Source: Ectothiorhodospiraceae bacterium 2226
Lineage (GTDB): Bacteria; Pseudomonadota; Gammaproteobacteria; GCA-013348725
Direction: 5' to 3'
Length of the DNA: 64,000 nucleotides
NCBI GenBank assembly: GCA_013348725.1
Contig: CP054689.1
Coordinates: forward strand, 670,501-734,500
A program made the translations under genes and the position numbers. The notes below the pieces were generated by a model. The model was given only the letters and a program-made list of their open reading frames with translations, searched no databases and was not told the origin of the DNA. Positions 1 through 8,934 of this stretch are shown in pieces. Positions within the stretch are counted from its first letter, which is position 1, and each line of letters begins with the position of its first letter.

Positions 1-427
1 CCAATTCCTGCGCGGCCGCGTCCAACCGGCCCGCACGGACCAGCAGCACGCCGGCAACCTGGCGCGCGTCGAGGTTGTCCGGCTGCACCGAGACCCACAG
101 GCGGGCGGCCTCCAAGGCGCGCTCATCCTGGCCGGTGTACATCGCCAGCTGCACCGCGCGCTCGACCACGCGCGGATCGCGGGAGATGCGCGCCGCGCCG
201 AGGTAGGCGTCGAGCGCCATATCGGCGGCCCCGCGCTGCGCGGCGATCTCGCCGAACAGCAGGCGGAAGATAACCTCGGCCTCGCGCGGCGAGGTGGCGG
301 GCGTGCGCGTGGCGGTGAACGCAGCGGGCTCGGCCTGCGGCTCGGCCCGCTCGGCCTGGTCGACGGGTGCCGACTGACAACCGCCGACGGCGAGCAGACT
401 GACTAATACGGCAACGAAGGCGCGCAT
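1..427 (-). CDS. TPR-type lipoprotein, N-terminal part (gene runs off the left edge)
   Basis: The frame opens with ATG at 427 on the minus strand and stays open to the window edge, giving about 142 residues. The N-terminus is a short hydrophobic signal ending in a lipobox (VGGC, Cys17), so the product is probably an acylated envelope lipoprotein. After a low-complexity linker, helical repeats rich in Ala and Arg (DMALDAYLGAARISRDPRVV and following) look like tetratricopeptide units. A TPR lipoprotein divergent from hemA is a known arrangement in Pseudomonas and relatives, often just ahead of lolB. Its function is unknown. The C-terminal part is not visible. Confidence 0.8.
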   Translation of the reverse strand, partial: MRAFVAVLVSLLAVGGCQSAPVDQAERAEPQAEPAAFTATRTPATSPREAEVIFRLLFGEIAAQRGAADMALDAYLGAARISRDPRVVERAVQLAMYTGQDERALEAARLWVSVQPDNLDARQVAGVLLVRAGRLDAAAQEL

Positions 428-496
428 GACGGTTCTAATCCTGTGTGTGCGACGGTGCGGCGACAGGCGCCGAGTGTATATCCAATGCAGCATCTT

Positions 497-502
497 TATA
501 AT
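497..502 (+). promoter_or_regulatory. candidate -10 box upstream of hemA
   Basis: A perfect TATAAT lies about 63 bases before the hemA start, in the 137-base divergent gap between the TPR lipoprotein and hemA. No convincing -35 box is seen at 16-18 bases spacing, so the promoter call rests on the -10 alone. Confidence 0.4.
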
Positions 503-564
503 ATGCTACACGCCCGCAGGGCTGCCTGTCCCGGCGGGGTTCGGGCCCGACTCCTGGGAACACC

Positions 565-1824
565 ATGGCGCTTCTGACCCTCGGTATCAATCACAAGACA
601 GCACCGGTCGAGATCCGGGAGCGGCTGGCCTTCGCGCCGGACGCGCTCAAGGACGCTCTGCGTGACCTCGCGCGGCGCCAGCCGGTAGAGGAAGCGGCCA
701 TCCTGTCCACCTGCAATCGGACCGAGGTCTATTGTGGACTGGAACGACCCGATGCGCGCGCCGTAGTCGAGTGGCTGCGCGGCTACCACGGCCTGCAGCG
801 CAGCGACGTGGAGCCCTACCTTTATCTACATCCGAATCAAGACGCCGTGCGCCACATGCTGCGCGTGGCCAGCGGACTCGATTCGCTGGTGCTCGGCGAG
901 CCGCAGATCCTCGGCCAGATCAAGGGGGCCTACGGCACGGCGGCCGAAGCGGGCACCGTCGGCCGGCGCCTGGGCCGCCTGTTCCAGCACTCCTTCGCGG
1001 TCGCCAAGCGCGTGCGCACCGATACGGCCATCGGCTCGAGCCCGGTCTCGGTCGCCTTCGCTGCGGTGAGCCTGGCACGCCAGATATTCGGTGACCTGCG
1101 GGCGAACACGGCGCTGTTGATCGGCGCCGGCGAGACCGTGGAGCTGGTGGCGCGCCACCTCACCGAGAACGGCATCGCAAAGCTGTATATCGCCAACCGC
1201 ACCCTGGCCCACGCCCAGCTGCTCGCCCAACAGTTTCAAGGCGAGGCGCTACCGCTGGACCAAGTGCCCGAGCGCCTGGCGGCGGCGGATATCGTCATCT
1301 CCTCCACCGCCAGCCCGTTGCCGATCCTCGGCAAGGGCGCGGTAGAGAGCGCCCTGCGCCGCCGCAAGCACCGCCCCATGTTCATGGTCGACATCGCCGT
1401 GCCGCGCGACATCGAGGCCGAGGTGGGCGAACTGGACGACGTCTATCTGTACACGGTCGACGACCTCAAGGACCTCATCGACGAGAACCTCGCCTCGCGC
1501 CGCGAAGCGGCCGCCCAGGCCGAGGAGATGATCGACGTGCAGGTGGCGCACTTCATGGGCTGGCTGCGCTCGTTGGAGTCGGTCGACGTCATCCGCGAGT
1601 ACCGCGAACACAGCGAGGCGGTACGCGACAAGGTCGTCGCCGAGGCACAGCGCCAGATCGCGCGCGGCGTGGACCCGCAGTTGGTGGTTTCCGCCATGGG
1701 GCGGCTGCTGACCAACAAACTCATGCACCAGCCGAGCGCACAGCTGCGCCAGGCCGCGTACGACGACCGACGCGACGTCCTCGACGCCGCCCGTACCCTG
1801 CTACTCCCCAAGAACGACACCTGA
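565..1824 (+). CDS. hemA: glutamyl-tRNA reductase
   Basis: This enzyme reduces glutamyl-tRNA(Glu) with NADPH to glutamate-1-semialdehyde, the first step of C5-pathway tetrapyrrole synthesis, in the cytoplasm. The 419-residue length is normal for the family. The N-terminal catalytic domain shows [13 protein letters not shown] and the nucleophile in STCNRTE at Cys50. A Rossmann NADPH domain follows around residues 180-300 ([16 protein letters not shown]), then a helical dimerisation domain. It heads the hemA-prfA-prmC block, and only four bases separate it from prfA. The same order is found in E. coli and Pseudomonas. Family assignment is secure. Confidence 0.97.
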   Translation: MALLTLGINHKTAPVEIRERLAFAPDALKDALRDLARRQPVEEAAILSTCNRTEVYCGLERPDARAVVEWLRGYHGLQRSDVEPYLYLHPNQDAVRHMLRVASGLDSLVLGEPQILGQIKGAYGTAAEAGTVGRRLGRLFQHSFAVAKRVRTDTAIGSSPVSVAFAAVSLARQIFGDLRANTALLIGAGETVELVARHLTENGIAKLYIANRTLAHAQLLAQQFQGEALPLDQVPERLAAADIVISSTASPLPILGKGAVESALRRRKHRPMFMVDIAVPRDIEAEVGELDDVYLYTVDDLKDLIDENLASRREAAAQAEEMIDVQVAHFMGWLRSLESVDVIREYREHSEAVRDKVVAEAQRQIARGVDPQLVVSAMGRLLTNKLMHQPSAQLRQAAYDDRRDVLDAARTLLLPKNDT

Positions 1825-1828
1825 ATCC

Positions 1829-2914
1829 GTGAAACCGTCCATCCGCAGTAAGCTCGAGAATCTCTCCGAGCGCCTGCAGGAGCTTAGCGCCCTGTTGGCC
1901 GACCCGGAGACCCTCGCCCGCCAAGACCGCTTCCGGTCGCTGTCCAAGGAATACGCCGAGCTCGAGCCGGTGGTGAAGGCCTACGCCGACTTTCGCGCCG
2001 CCGCGGAAGACATCGAGCAGGCCCAGACCATGCTGCGCGACAGCGACAGCGCCATGCGCGAGCTGGCCGAAGAGGAGCTGGAGACCGCGCGTGCGCGCCA
2101 GGGCGCGCTCGAGCACCAGTTGCAGCGCCTGTTGCTGCCGCGCGACCCGCACGACGAGCGCAACATCTACCTCGAGATCCGCGCCGGCACCGGCGGCGAC
2201 GAGGCCGCCTTGTTCGCCGGGGACCTGTACCGCATGTACGCGCGCTACGCCGAGCAGCGCCGCTGGCAGGTCGAGATCATCAGCGAGAGCCCCGGCGAGC
2301 ACGGCGGCTACAAGGAACTGGTGCTGCGCGTGGCCGGCCAGGGCGCCTATTCGCGCCTCAAGTTCGAATCGGGCGGCCACCGGGTGCAACGCGTGCCGGC
2401 CACCGAGAGCCAGGGCCGCATCCACACCTCGGCCTGCACCGTGGCGGTACTGCCCGAGGTCGATGAAGTCGACCACATCGACATCAGCCCCGCCGAGCTG
2501 CGCATCGACACCTTCCGCGCCTCGGGCGCTGGCGGCCAGCACGTCAATAAGACCGACTCGGCCATCCGCATTACCCACCTGCCCACCGGCATGGTGGTGG
2601 AATGTCAGGACGAGCGCTCGCAGCACAAGAACCGGGCGCGCGCCATGGCGCTGCTGCAGTCGCGTCTGCTCGCCGAGCAGCAGGAGAAGCAGCAGGCCGA
2701 ACAGGACGCCACGCGCCGCCTGCTGGTCGGCAGCGGCGACCGCTCCGAGCGCATCCGCACCTACAACTTCCCGCAGGGACGGCTGACCGATCACCGCATC
2801 AACCTCACCGTGTACAAGCTGCAGGACATCCTGCAGGGCAACCTCGACGAGGTCATCAACCCATTGATCAACGAGTACCAGGCGGATCAACTCGCCGCAC
2901 TCGGCGAAGCCTGA
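1829..2914 (+). CDS. prfA: peptide chain release factor 1
   Basis: RF1 reads UAA and UAG stop codons and triggers hydrolysis of peptidyl-tRNA on the ribosome. The protein has 361 residues, the usual length. The catalytic GGQ is at residues 235-237 within [15 protein letters not shown], and the Gln is the target of PrmC. The start is GTG at 1829, four bases after the hemA stop; it gives the standard N-terminus [10 protein letters not shown]. The stop codon overlaps the prmC start by one base (TGATG), which suggests coupled translation. Confidence 0.97.
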   Translation: MKPSIRSKLENLSERLQELSALLADPETLARQDRFRSLSKEYAELEPVVKAYADFRAAAEDIEQAQTMLRDSDSAMRELAEEELETARARQGALEHQLQRLLLPRDPHDERNIYLEIRAGTGGDEAALFAGDLYRMYARYAEQRRWQVEIISESPGEHGGYKELVLRVAGQGAYSRLKFESGGHRVQRVPATESQGRIHTSACTVAVLPEVDEVDHIDISPAELRIDTFRASGAGGQHVNKTDSAIRITHLPTGMVVECQDERSQHKNRARAMALLQSRLLAEQQEKQQAEQDATRRLLVGSGDRSERIRTYNFPQGRLTDHRINLTVYKLQDILQGNLDEVINPLINEYQADQLAALGEA

Positions 2915-3780
2915 TGGTCGCGCCCGCCGCGCAGGAGACCCTCGGCGCTCGGCTGCGGGCGGCCGCGGCGCGGCTCGAGGGGGTTTGCGCCACCGCCCGC
3001 CTCGACGCCGAGGTGCTGCTGGCCCACACGCTGCAGCGCGACCGCGCGTATCTACGGGCGCACCTGGACGACCCACTGCCGCCGCCGGCCGCTTCCGCAT
3101 ATGCGCAGCTCGTGGCGCGTCGTGCGCAAGGCGTGCCCGTCGCCTATCTCACGGGGGTGCAGGAGTTCTGGTCGCTGCCGCTGCGGGTCAGCGAGGCCGC
3201 GCTGGTGCCGCGCGCCGATACCGAGTTGCTGGTGGAGTTGGCCCTGCAGCTGCTGCCGCCTGAGCGCGAGGCGGCGGTCGCCGATCTCGGTACCGGCACC
3301 GGCGCGGTGGCGATCGCCCTGGCGCGCGAGCGCCCGCGCGCCCGCATGGTGGCAACCGAGGCCTGCGCGGCGGCCCGGGCCCTTGCGCAGTCCAACATCG
3401 AGCGCTGGGCGCCGGGTGGTGTCGACCTGCGCGCGGCGCGCAGCGGCTGGTTCGACGCCTTGCACGACGAACGCTACGATCTCATCCTCTCCAACCCGCC
3501 CTACATCGCGGCGCACGACCCGCACCTCGAGGCGGACGGCGTGCGCTACGAGCCGCGCCTCGCCCTGGTTTCCGGTCCCGACGGGCTCGACGCCCTGCGC
3601 GCGATCATCGCTGGGGCCGCCGCGCACCTGCACGGCGGCGGCTGGCTACTGCTGGAACACGGCTTCCAGCAGGGCGAGGCCGTGCGGGCACTGCTGTCGG
3701 CCCACGGTTACGTGGAGGTTGCCACCCATGCCGACCTCGCCGGCCAGCCGCGGGTGAGCGCCGGGCGCCGCGCCGGCTGA
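2914..3780 (+). CDS. prmC: release factor glutamine N5-methyltransferase
   Basis: PrmC (HemK) transfers a methyl group from S-adenosylmethionine to the Gln of the GGQ motif in RF1 and RF2. I chose the ATG that overlaps the prfA stop, giving 288 residues, which is normal. The SAM-binding motif DLGTGTGAVAIAL is near residue 125 and the substrate-clamping NPPY is at residues 194-197. The helical N-terminal RF-binding domain precedes them. The location directly after prfA matches its substrate. Confidence 0.95.
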   Translation: MVAPAAQETLGARLRAAAARLEGVCATARLDAEVLLAHTLQRDRAYLRAHLDDPLPPPAASAYAQLVARRAQGVPVAYLTGVQEFWSLPLRVSEAALVPRADTELLVELALQLLPPEREAAVADLGTGTGAVAIALARERPRARMVATEACAAARALAQSNIERWAPGGVDLRAARSGWFDALHDERYDLILSNPPYIAAHDPHLEADGVRYEPRLALVSGPDGLDALRAIIAGAAAHLHGGGWLLLEHGFQQGEAVRALLSAHGYVEVATHADLAGQPRVSAGRRAG

Positions 3781-3792
3781 GCGACCGCCGGC

Positions 3793-3820
3793 TTGAAAAT
3801 CGTCTCCGGCGCGGTAGCAT
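3793..3820 (+). promoter_or_regulatory. candidate sigma70-type promoter
   Basis: TTGAAA at 3793-3798 and TAGCAT at 3815-3820 are separated by 16 bases. The pair sits between the prmC stop and the small gene starting at 3879, so that gene (and perhaps moeB) may have its own promoter. Confidence 0.5.
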
Positions 3821-3878
3821 GGCTCGAAGCGGTCCCAGCTTGGGAGCAGCCCGCGAGTTGCTTCGAAACCCATACGCG

Positions 3879-4289
3879 ATGCGCGAGCCGGTGGTCATGG
3901 ACAGCGATACCCTCAGAGCACGGGAGCTGACGTTCTGCCCCCTGCACCCGGACGCCGATCAGGCGCACACCGCGGCGCAGCTGCTGGCGGCGCTCCCCGG
4001 TGTCCTCGCCGCCGAGGCGCAAGCGCCCACCCAGCTCGCCATCCGCTACGACCTGCGCGCCATCTGCCTGCTCGATCTGGAACATGTCCTCGATGACGCG
4101 GGACTGCACCTCGACAACAGCCTGCTGCAACGCCTCAAACGCGCGCTGATCCACTACACCGAAGAGACCCTGCGGGCCAACCTCGCCAGCGACGAGGACC
4201 CCACCCGCCAGGTGTTCGTGCATCGCTACCGCCGACTGCGCCATGGCTGCCGCGACCGACGGCCCGACCACTGGCGCCACTATCTTTGA
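3879..4289 (+). CDS. conserved hypothetical protein, possibly HMA-like fold
   Basis: The product is 136 residues from ATG 3879; ATG 3897 (MDSDTLRARE) is an equally possible start, since neither has a strong ribosome binding site. The pattern FCPLHPDADQAHTAAQLLAALPGVLAAEAQAP followed by a second beta-alpha unit resembles a ferredoxin-like heavy-metal-associated fold, but the CxxC metal site is absent. The C-terminus is basic and ends in HWRHYL. It lies between prmC and moeB, 11 bases before moeB, so it is probably cotranscribed with moeB. I do not recognise a function. The HMA comparison is a structural guess from the sequence pattern only. Confidence 0.7.
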   Translation: MREPVVMDSDTLRARELTFCPLHPDADQAHTAAQLLAALPGVLAAEAQAPTQLAIRYDLRAICLLDLEHVLDDAGLHLDNSLLQRLKRALIHYTEETLRANLASDEDPTRQVFVHRYRRLRHGCRDRRPDHWRHYL

Positions 4290-4300
4290 GAGCGCCTCCC

Positions 4301-5083
4301 ATGAACGATGAACAGCTGCTGCGCTATAGCCGGCAGATCCTGTTGCCCGAGGTAGGCGTCGAGGGTCAACAGCGCCTGCTCGAGGCGCGCGTGCTGGTGG
4401 TGGGCCTGGGCGGCCTCGGCTCGCCGGTCGCCATGTACCTCGCCGCGGCGGGCGTGGGGCACCTGGTGCTAGCCGATTTCGACCATGTCGATCTGTCCAA
4501 CCTGCAGCGTCAGATCATCCACACCACCGCCGAGGTGGGCCGCGCAAAGGTCGACTCGGCGCGCGCCCGCCTCGCCGCCTTGAATCCGGACGTGCGCATC
4601 GACACGCTGCCGGTCGTCCTGGAAGGCGAACAGCTCGCCCGCGAGGTGGCGGCGGCCGACGCGGTGGTCGACGCGACCGACAACTTCGCCATCCGTTTTG
4701 CGCTCAACGCCGCCTGCGTCGCGCACGGCACGCCGCTGATCTCAGGGGCGGCGATCCGCATGGAAGGTCAGGTCGCGGTGTTCGATCCGCGGCACGACGG
4801 CCCCTGCTATCGCTGTCTGTACAAAGAGGGCGAGGAACTGGGCGAGACCTGCTCACAGACGGGGGTACTCGCGCCGGTGGTCGGCATGATCGGGTCCGTG
4901 CAGGCCACCGAAACGTTGAAGGTGCTGATGGGGGTGGGCGAACCCCTGCGCGGCCGCCTGCTGATGCTCGATGCCTACCGCATGGAGTGGCGCAGCCTGC
5001 GTCTGCCGCGCGATCCGCACTGCCCGGTCTGTGCGAGCCCCGGCACGCGGCCACAGGCCGGCGCGGCTAGCCCAACTGGCTGA
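4301..5083 (+). CDS. moeB: molybdopterin-synthase adenylyltransferase (MoeB/ThiF family)
   Basis: The family adenylates the C-terminal Gly-Gly of the ubiquitin-like MoaD (or ThiS) so that sulfur can be loaded for molybdopterin or thiamine synthesis. The 260-residue protein shows the nucleotide loop GLGGLGS at 35-41, the ADFDHVDLSNLQRQ segment, the Arg-rich helix, a Cys-containing GETCSQTGVLAP loop, and two Cys pairs (CYRC and CPVC) that bind zinc. It ends 17 bases inside the 3' end of the convergent FimX-like gene. MoeB and ThiF cannot be separated by sequence alone. The prmC-moeB context favours MoeB. Confidence 0.88.
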   Translation: MNDEQLLRYSRQILLPEVGVEGQQRLLEARVLVVGLGGLGSPVAMYLAAAGVGHLVLADFDHVDLSNLQRQIIHTTAEVGRAKVDSARARLAALNPDVRIDTLPVVLEGEQLAREVAAADAVVDATDNFAIRFALNAACVAHGTPLISGAAIRMEGQVAVFDPRHDGPCYRCLYKEGEELGETCSQTGVLAPVVGMIGSVQATETLKVLMGVGEPLRGRLLMLDAYRMEWRSLRLPRDPHCPVCASPGTRPQAGAASPTG

Positions 5084-7220
5084 AGTCGTAGCCCATCACC
5101 GCCTGCGGTTCCTGCAGGAAATTACCCTGGATGTAGTCCATGCCGACCTGCCAGAGGTACGTGAGGCAGTTGGCATCCTCGACGTACACCGCGACACACT
5201 GCTTGTTCAGCCCGTGGATATGCTCCACCAGCTTGCTCAGGGTGGCCTGTTTCGCCTCGCTCTGCGTCAAGCCATTGATGATGCTCCCGTCCAGCTTCAG
5301 GAAGTCCACGTCCAGATGGTTAAGCGCGCCCCAGGTGTCGCGCTCGGTGCCGAAATGCGTCAGCGCCACGCGACAACGCACCTGATGCAGGGCGCCGACG
5401 AGCAATTTCGCCTGCTTCAGGTGCGTCAGCGCGACCGGCTCGCTGATCTCGAACACCAGGCTGTCGGCCTCCAGGCGTGCCAGCCGGATGCGCTCGACGA
5501 TCCACTGCAGCAGGCGCGGCTCGCTCAAGGAGGCGCCCGAGATCCTGATAAAGAAACTGCCCTGCTGACCCGCCGCGCGCCGCTGCGCCAGCACCTGGAG
5601 TGCATTGGCGATCACCCAGCGGTCGATGTAGGACATCAGGCCGGTGCGCTCGGCGAAAGGCATGAAGATGTCCGGCAGCACGTCGCCGCCCTCCTGATCG
5701 AGCATCCGTACCGCCACCTCGTACTTCTCGGCCGATTCCCCGCGCAGGCTGGCGATGGGCTGATACACCAACCGGAAGCGGTTGTTCTTGAGCGCGGTCT
5801 TGATGAGCGCGCTCCAGCGCACCACTTCTTCGCGGTCGCCCTGGACGTGCGCCGCGGCATGCACGAGATGGAAGCGGTTGCCGCCCTCGGCGTGGGCAAG
5901 ACCACAGCCCTTCTCCGCGGTCGCCAGCACGTCCTGCACGCTGGTCGTCGTCTCGTTCAGCAGGCTGATGCCGATGCTCGCAGTGGTGGTCACCGATTTG
6001 CCGCCGACCTCGGAGATATGCCCCGCGACTCGCGGTATTAGGCACTGGGCGAGCTTCTCCGCGGCCGCCGCGTCGGCGCCCGGCAGCAGGACGGTGTAGG
6101 CCTTGGCCTCGAAGCGCGCGAGCGTCGTCTTCCCGCCGCAGGCACCCTGCAGCAGGCGCGCGATGTCGGCCAGGACGACGTCACTACCCGCGATACCCAC
6201 TTCTTCCTTGATGGCCTTGAACTTGTCCAGCGTCAGGTACAAGACCGCGGCCCGTTGTGAACCGTCGCGCGCTTGGGCGATGGTCTCTTCCAGCAGATCG
6301 AGGAAATAGCGACGGTTATACAGACCGGTGAGCAGGTCCTGGGTGGTGAGCGAGGCGAGTTGCTGTTCCAGTTCCTTATCGCGTGACTGATCGCGAATGA
6401 TGATCTGCATGCACGGCTCGCCGTCCATGCGCGAGGGCTGAAACGCCATGCTCACGTCAAATGCTTTGCCGTCGGCGCGCTGGCCCCGCAAGGAAAGCGT
6501 CGCCTCCTTGACCTTGCCGCGGTCGTAGTCGCGCAGGAACTCTTTGAAGCGACCTTGATCCTCGCCGTCCACCATATCCATCACCGGCAGCGCCTCGAGG
6601 TCGTCGAAGCTTTCGTAGCCGAATAGCTTGAGGTAAGAGGGGTTGGCGTAGATGTGCATGCCGCCGTGTACGAATGCCACGGCATCGCGCGAACTGGCGA
6701 TGAACTCGCGCGCTTGGCGCTCGGTCTCCCACAGCAGCTTCTGGCATTGCCGATGGCGACGGCGCTCGAGCAGGTCTGCATACTCGCGCTCCACGGCGTG
6801 ACGAAAGCGCTCCGGGTCGAGTTCCCACACCGCATCGCGCGCCCCCGCGCGGAATGCCGCCGTAACCGCCTGGCTGGCCAGCGCCTCGTCCAGCCCGGGC
6901 GGCAACAACAGGACGAAGGGCGCATCCTTACCGAGGCGGCGTATGAGTTCCACCGCCGCGGGCGATGCGAGGCCGCCGACTTCGGGCCGGCCGAGCACTA
7001 GATCGATCACCTCGCTCTCGAGGATCGCCTGCGCCTCATCCGCCCGCTCGGCGCGCTGGGCGCGCAGCCGATGACCCGCCGAACGCAACACGTTCAGCAG
7101 CCGCTCCATGTCGTTGGAGGAAGGATGCAGGAACAGCAGGCGTAACTGCTCGTCGTCGGGCGCCAGCGCGCCCGCGACGGCGGCGGCCTGCGCGGCGGAG
7201 GAGTTCGTGTCGTGTGACAT
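5067..7220 (-). CDS. FimX-like regulator: receiver-like, PAS, degenerate GGDEF, degenerate EAL
   Basis: This 717-residue cytoplasmic protein has four regions: a receiver-like domain (about 25-135) without a clear phospho-acceptor Asp; a PAS domain (about 165-285, with DAVAFVHGGMHIYANPSY); a GGDEF-like domain (about 295-455) whose signature is EAKAY in place of GGDEF; and an EAL-like domain (about 470-715) with EVA in place of EAL and THFG in place of the catalytic DDFG. Synthesis and hydrolysis of cyclic di-GMP are therefore unlikely. The same domain order with degenerate sites is seen in FimX, a c-di-GMP-binding regulator of type IV pili. A role as a c-di-GMP effector is inferred. Substrate-pocket parts such as LKLD and DYIQGNFL remain. 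Confidence 0.85.
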   Translation of the reverse strand: MSHDTNSSAAQAAAVAGALAPDDEQLRLLFLHPSSNDMERLLNVLRSAGHRLRAQRAERADEAQAILESEVIDLVLGRPEVGGLASPAAVELIRRLGKDAPFVLLLPPGLDEALASQAVTAAFRAGARDAVWELDPERFRHAVEREYADLLERRRHRQCQKLLWETERQAREFIASSRDAVAFVHGGMHIYANPSYLKLFGYESFDDLEALPVMDMVDGEDQGRFKEFLRDYDRGKVKEATLSLRGQRADGKAFDVSMAFQPSRMDGEPCMQIIIRDQSRDKELEQQLASLTTQDLLTGLYNRRYFLDLLEETIAQARDGSQRAAVLYLTLDKFKAIKEEVGIAGSDVVLADIARLLQGACGGKTTLARFEAKAYTVLLPGADAAAAEKLAQCLIPRVAGHISEVGGKSVTTTASIGISLLNETTTSVQDVLATAEKGCGLAHAEGGNRFHLVHAAAHVQGDREEVVRWSALIKTALKNNRFRLVYQPIASLRGESAEKYEVAVRMLDQEGGDVLPDIFMPFAERTGLMSYIDRWVIANALQVLAQRRAAGQQGSFFIRISGASLSEPRLLQWIVERIRLARLEADSLVFEISEPVALTHLKQAKLLVGALHQVRCRVALTHFGTERDTWGALNHLDVDFLKLDGSIINGLTQSEAKQATLSKLVEHIHGLNKQCVAVYVEDANCLTYLWQVGMDYIQGNFLQEPQAVMGYDFSQLG

Positions 7221-7296
7221 GCGGGCGATTATTGTGATCGAGTCGTGGTTTGTGTCGTTTTACCGCATCGCATAGCGGACGCGCCAGCGCCCGCCA

Positions 7297-8307
7297 CTAG
7301 ATAAGCGGACGTTTATATTCCTCACCCGCCACTTCGCGCACCAGGCGCGGCACGAGGTAGCCGGGCAGCGCGGCGCGCAGCTCGTGCATAAGTGCCTGCG
7401 CCCGCGCCTCCTCCACCTCGAAGTGGGCGGCCCCTGCCACCCGGTCGAGCAGGTGCAGGTAGTAGGGCAGCACGCCCTGTGCGAACAGGCCCTCGCTGAG
7501 ATCGCGAAGCGCACCGGCGTCGTCGTTCACGCCGCGCAGCAAGACCGCTTGGTTGAGCAGCGTCGCGCCCGCTGTGCGCAAGGCGCCGAACCCAGCGGCC
7601 ACCTCGCCGTCGAGTTCCCGCGCATGGTTGCAGTGCACCACCACGACGGTTTGCCAAGGCAGGGCCTCCAGCCAGGCCAGCAGGCCCTCGTCCACCCGCT
7701 CGGGCAGCACGATGGGCAGCCGCGTGTGCAGACGCAGACGCCGCACGTGGCGGATGCCGCGCAAGGCGTCGGTGAATTCGTGCAGGCTGCGGTCGGCGAG
7801 CATCAGGGGGTCGCCGCCGCTCAGGATCACCTCTTCGATGGTGTCATCGCCGGCGATGTAGTCCAGCGCTCCGCGCCAGTTCGCGGCACGCGCGTTCGCC
7901 TCCTGATAGGGAAACGCGCGCCGGAAACAATAGCGGCAGTGCACGGCGCAGGCACCGGTCGCAACCAGCAACACGCGCCCGCGGTATTTGTGCAACACGC
8001 CGGGGGCGGCCACCGCGCCCAGATCGCCCACCGGGTCGAACCCGAAGCCCGGCACGGCGCGCCCCTCCTCGGCTACCGGCAGCACCTGCAGCAACAGGGG
8101 ATCGTGCCGATCGCCGGGGCGCATGCGCCGCATGAAGCCGCGCGGTACGCGCAGCGGAAACTGCGCCAGCCCTGCGCGCACGCCCGGACCGTCCTCGGGC
8201 GGCAAACCGAGCAGCGTCAGCAGTTCGGCGGGCGTGCGCACCGCGTCGGCCAGCGCCCGCTGCCACGAGGTCGGCCCCTGCCCCCGCGCCGTGCTTCGCG
8301 CTATCAT
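7297..8307 (-). CDS. epmB: EF-P beta-lysylation protein, lysine 2,3-aminomutase family
   Basis: EpmB is a radical-SAM, PLP-dependent enzyme that converts alpha-lysine to (R)-beta-lysine, the group placed on elongation factor P. The 336-residue protein carries the iron-sulfur ligand motif CAVHCRYC, followed by FRRAFPY and the SGGDPL motif typical of lysine aminomutases. It is divergent from efp with a 51-base gap, and epmA follows efp, so the whole pathway is local. It lacks the extended C-terminal domain of catabolic lysine 2,3-aminomutases, which fits EpmB. Confidence 0.95.
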   Translation of the reverse strand: MIARSTARGQGPTSWQRALADAVRTPAELLTLLGLPPEDGPGVRAGLAQFPLRVPRGFMRRMRPGDRHDPLLLQVLPVAEEGRAVPGFGFDPVGDLGAVAAPGVLHKYRGRVLLVATGACAVHCRYCFRRAFPYQEANARAANWRGALDYIAGDDTIEEVILSGGDPLMLADRSLHEFTDALRGIRHVRRLRLHTRLPIVLPERVDEGLLAWLEALPWQTVVVVHCNHARELDGEVAAGFGALRTAGATLLNQAVLLRGVNDDAGALRDLSEGLFAQGVLPYYLHLLDRVAGAAHFEVEEARAQALMHELRAALPGYLVPRLVREVAGEEYKRPLI

Positions 8308-8358
8308 AGGCGCCTTACTCCTGCCCCCGGCGGCACCTGCGCGAACGACGAGGAACCG

Positions 8359-8928
8359 ATGGCTTCATATGGAATGAACGACTTCAAAAACGGGCTCAAG
8401 GTCATGCTGGACGGCGATCCCGCCGTCGTGGTGGACACCGAGTTCGTCAAGCCCGGCAAGGGCCAGGCGTTCACGCGCGTCAAGATGCGCAACCTGAAGA
8501 CGCGGCGCATCATCGAGCGCACCTTCAAGTCGGGCGAGTCGCTGGACAGTGCCGACGTCATGGACACCGAGATGCAGTACCTGTATTCGGACGGCGAATA
8601 CTACCACTTTATGCACCCCGAGAGCTTCGAGCAGGTGGCGGCCGACGAGGCCGCGGTGGAAGACGCCAAGCAGTGGCTGAAGGAACAGGACTTCTGCACC
8701 GTGACGCTGTGGAACGGCGTCCCCATCGCGGTCACGCCGCCCAACTTCGTGGTCATGCGAATCGCCGAGACCGACCCCGGCGTGCGCGGCGACACCGCCA
8801 GCGGCGGCGGCAAGCCCGCCACGCTGGAGTCGGGCGCGGTGGTGAAGGTGCCCCTGTTTCTGGACGTCGGCGAACTCATCAAGGTGGATACCCGCACGGG
8901 CGAGTACGTCGGGCGCGCGAAGGAGTAG
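8359..8928 (+). CDS. efp: elongation factor P
   Basis: EF-P enters the ribosomal E site and relieves stalling at polyproline stretches. The 189-residue length and three-domain pattern are normal. The loop VKPGKGQAF places a lysine at residue 34, the position beta-lysylated by EpmA, so this EF-P belongs to the lysine-modified class and not the Arg32-rhamnosylated class. The start ATG follows an AGGA-containing site. Its transcript must begin within the 51-base gap from epmB or inside the 5' end of epmB, where TATCAT occurs at 8302-8307. Confidence 0.97.
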   Translation: MASYGMNDFKNGLKVMLDGDPAVVVDTEFVKPGKGQAFTRVKMRNLKTRRIIERTFKSGESLDSADVMDTEMQYLYSDGEYYHFMHPESFEQVAADEAAVEDAKQWLKEQDFCTVTLWNGVPIAVTPPNFVVMRIAETDPGVRGDTASGGGKPATLESGAVVKVPLFLDVGELIKVDTRTGEYVGRAKE

Positions 8929-8934
8929 GTCGCC

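Noticed and set aside
1721-3100. 459-residue minus-strand ORF opposite prfA and prmC
   Set aside because: It is a shadow of prfA, whose catalytic motifs are intact; composition is typical of antisense frames.
5067-7220. Active diguanylate cyclase or phosphodiesterase
   Set aside because: GGDEF reads EAKAY, EAL reads EVA and DDFG reads THFG, so neither activity is expected.
8359-8928. Rhamnosylated (EarP-type) EF-P
   Set aside because: The modification loop has Lys34 and the epmA and epmB genes are adjacent; no earP or rhamnose genes are near.
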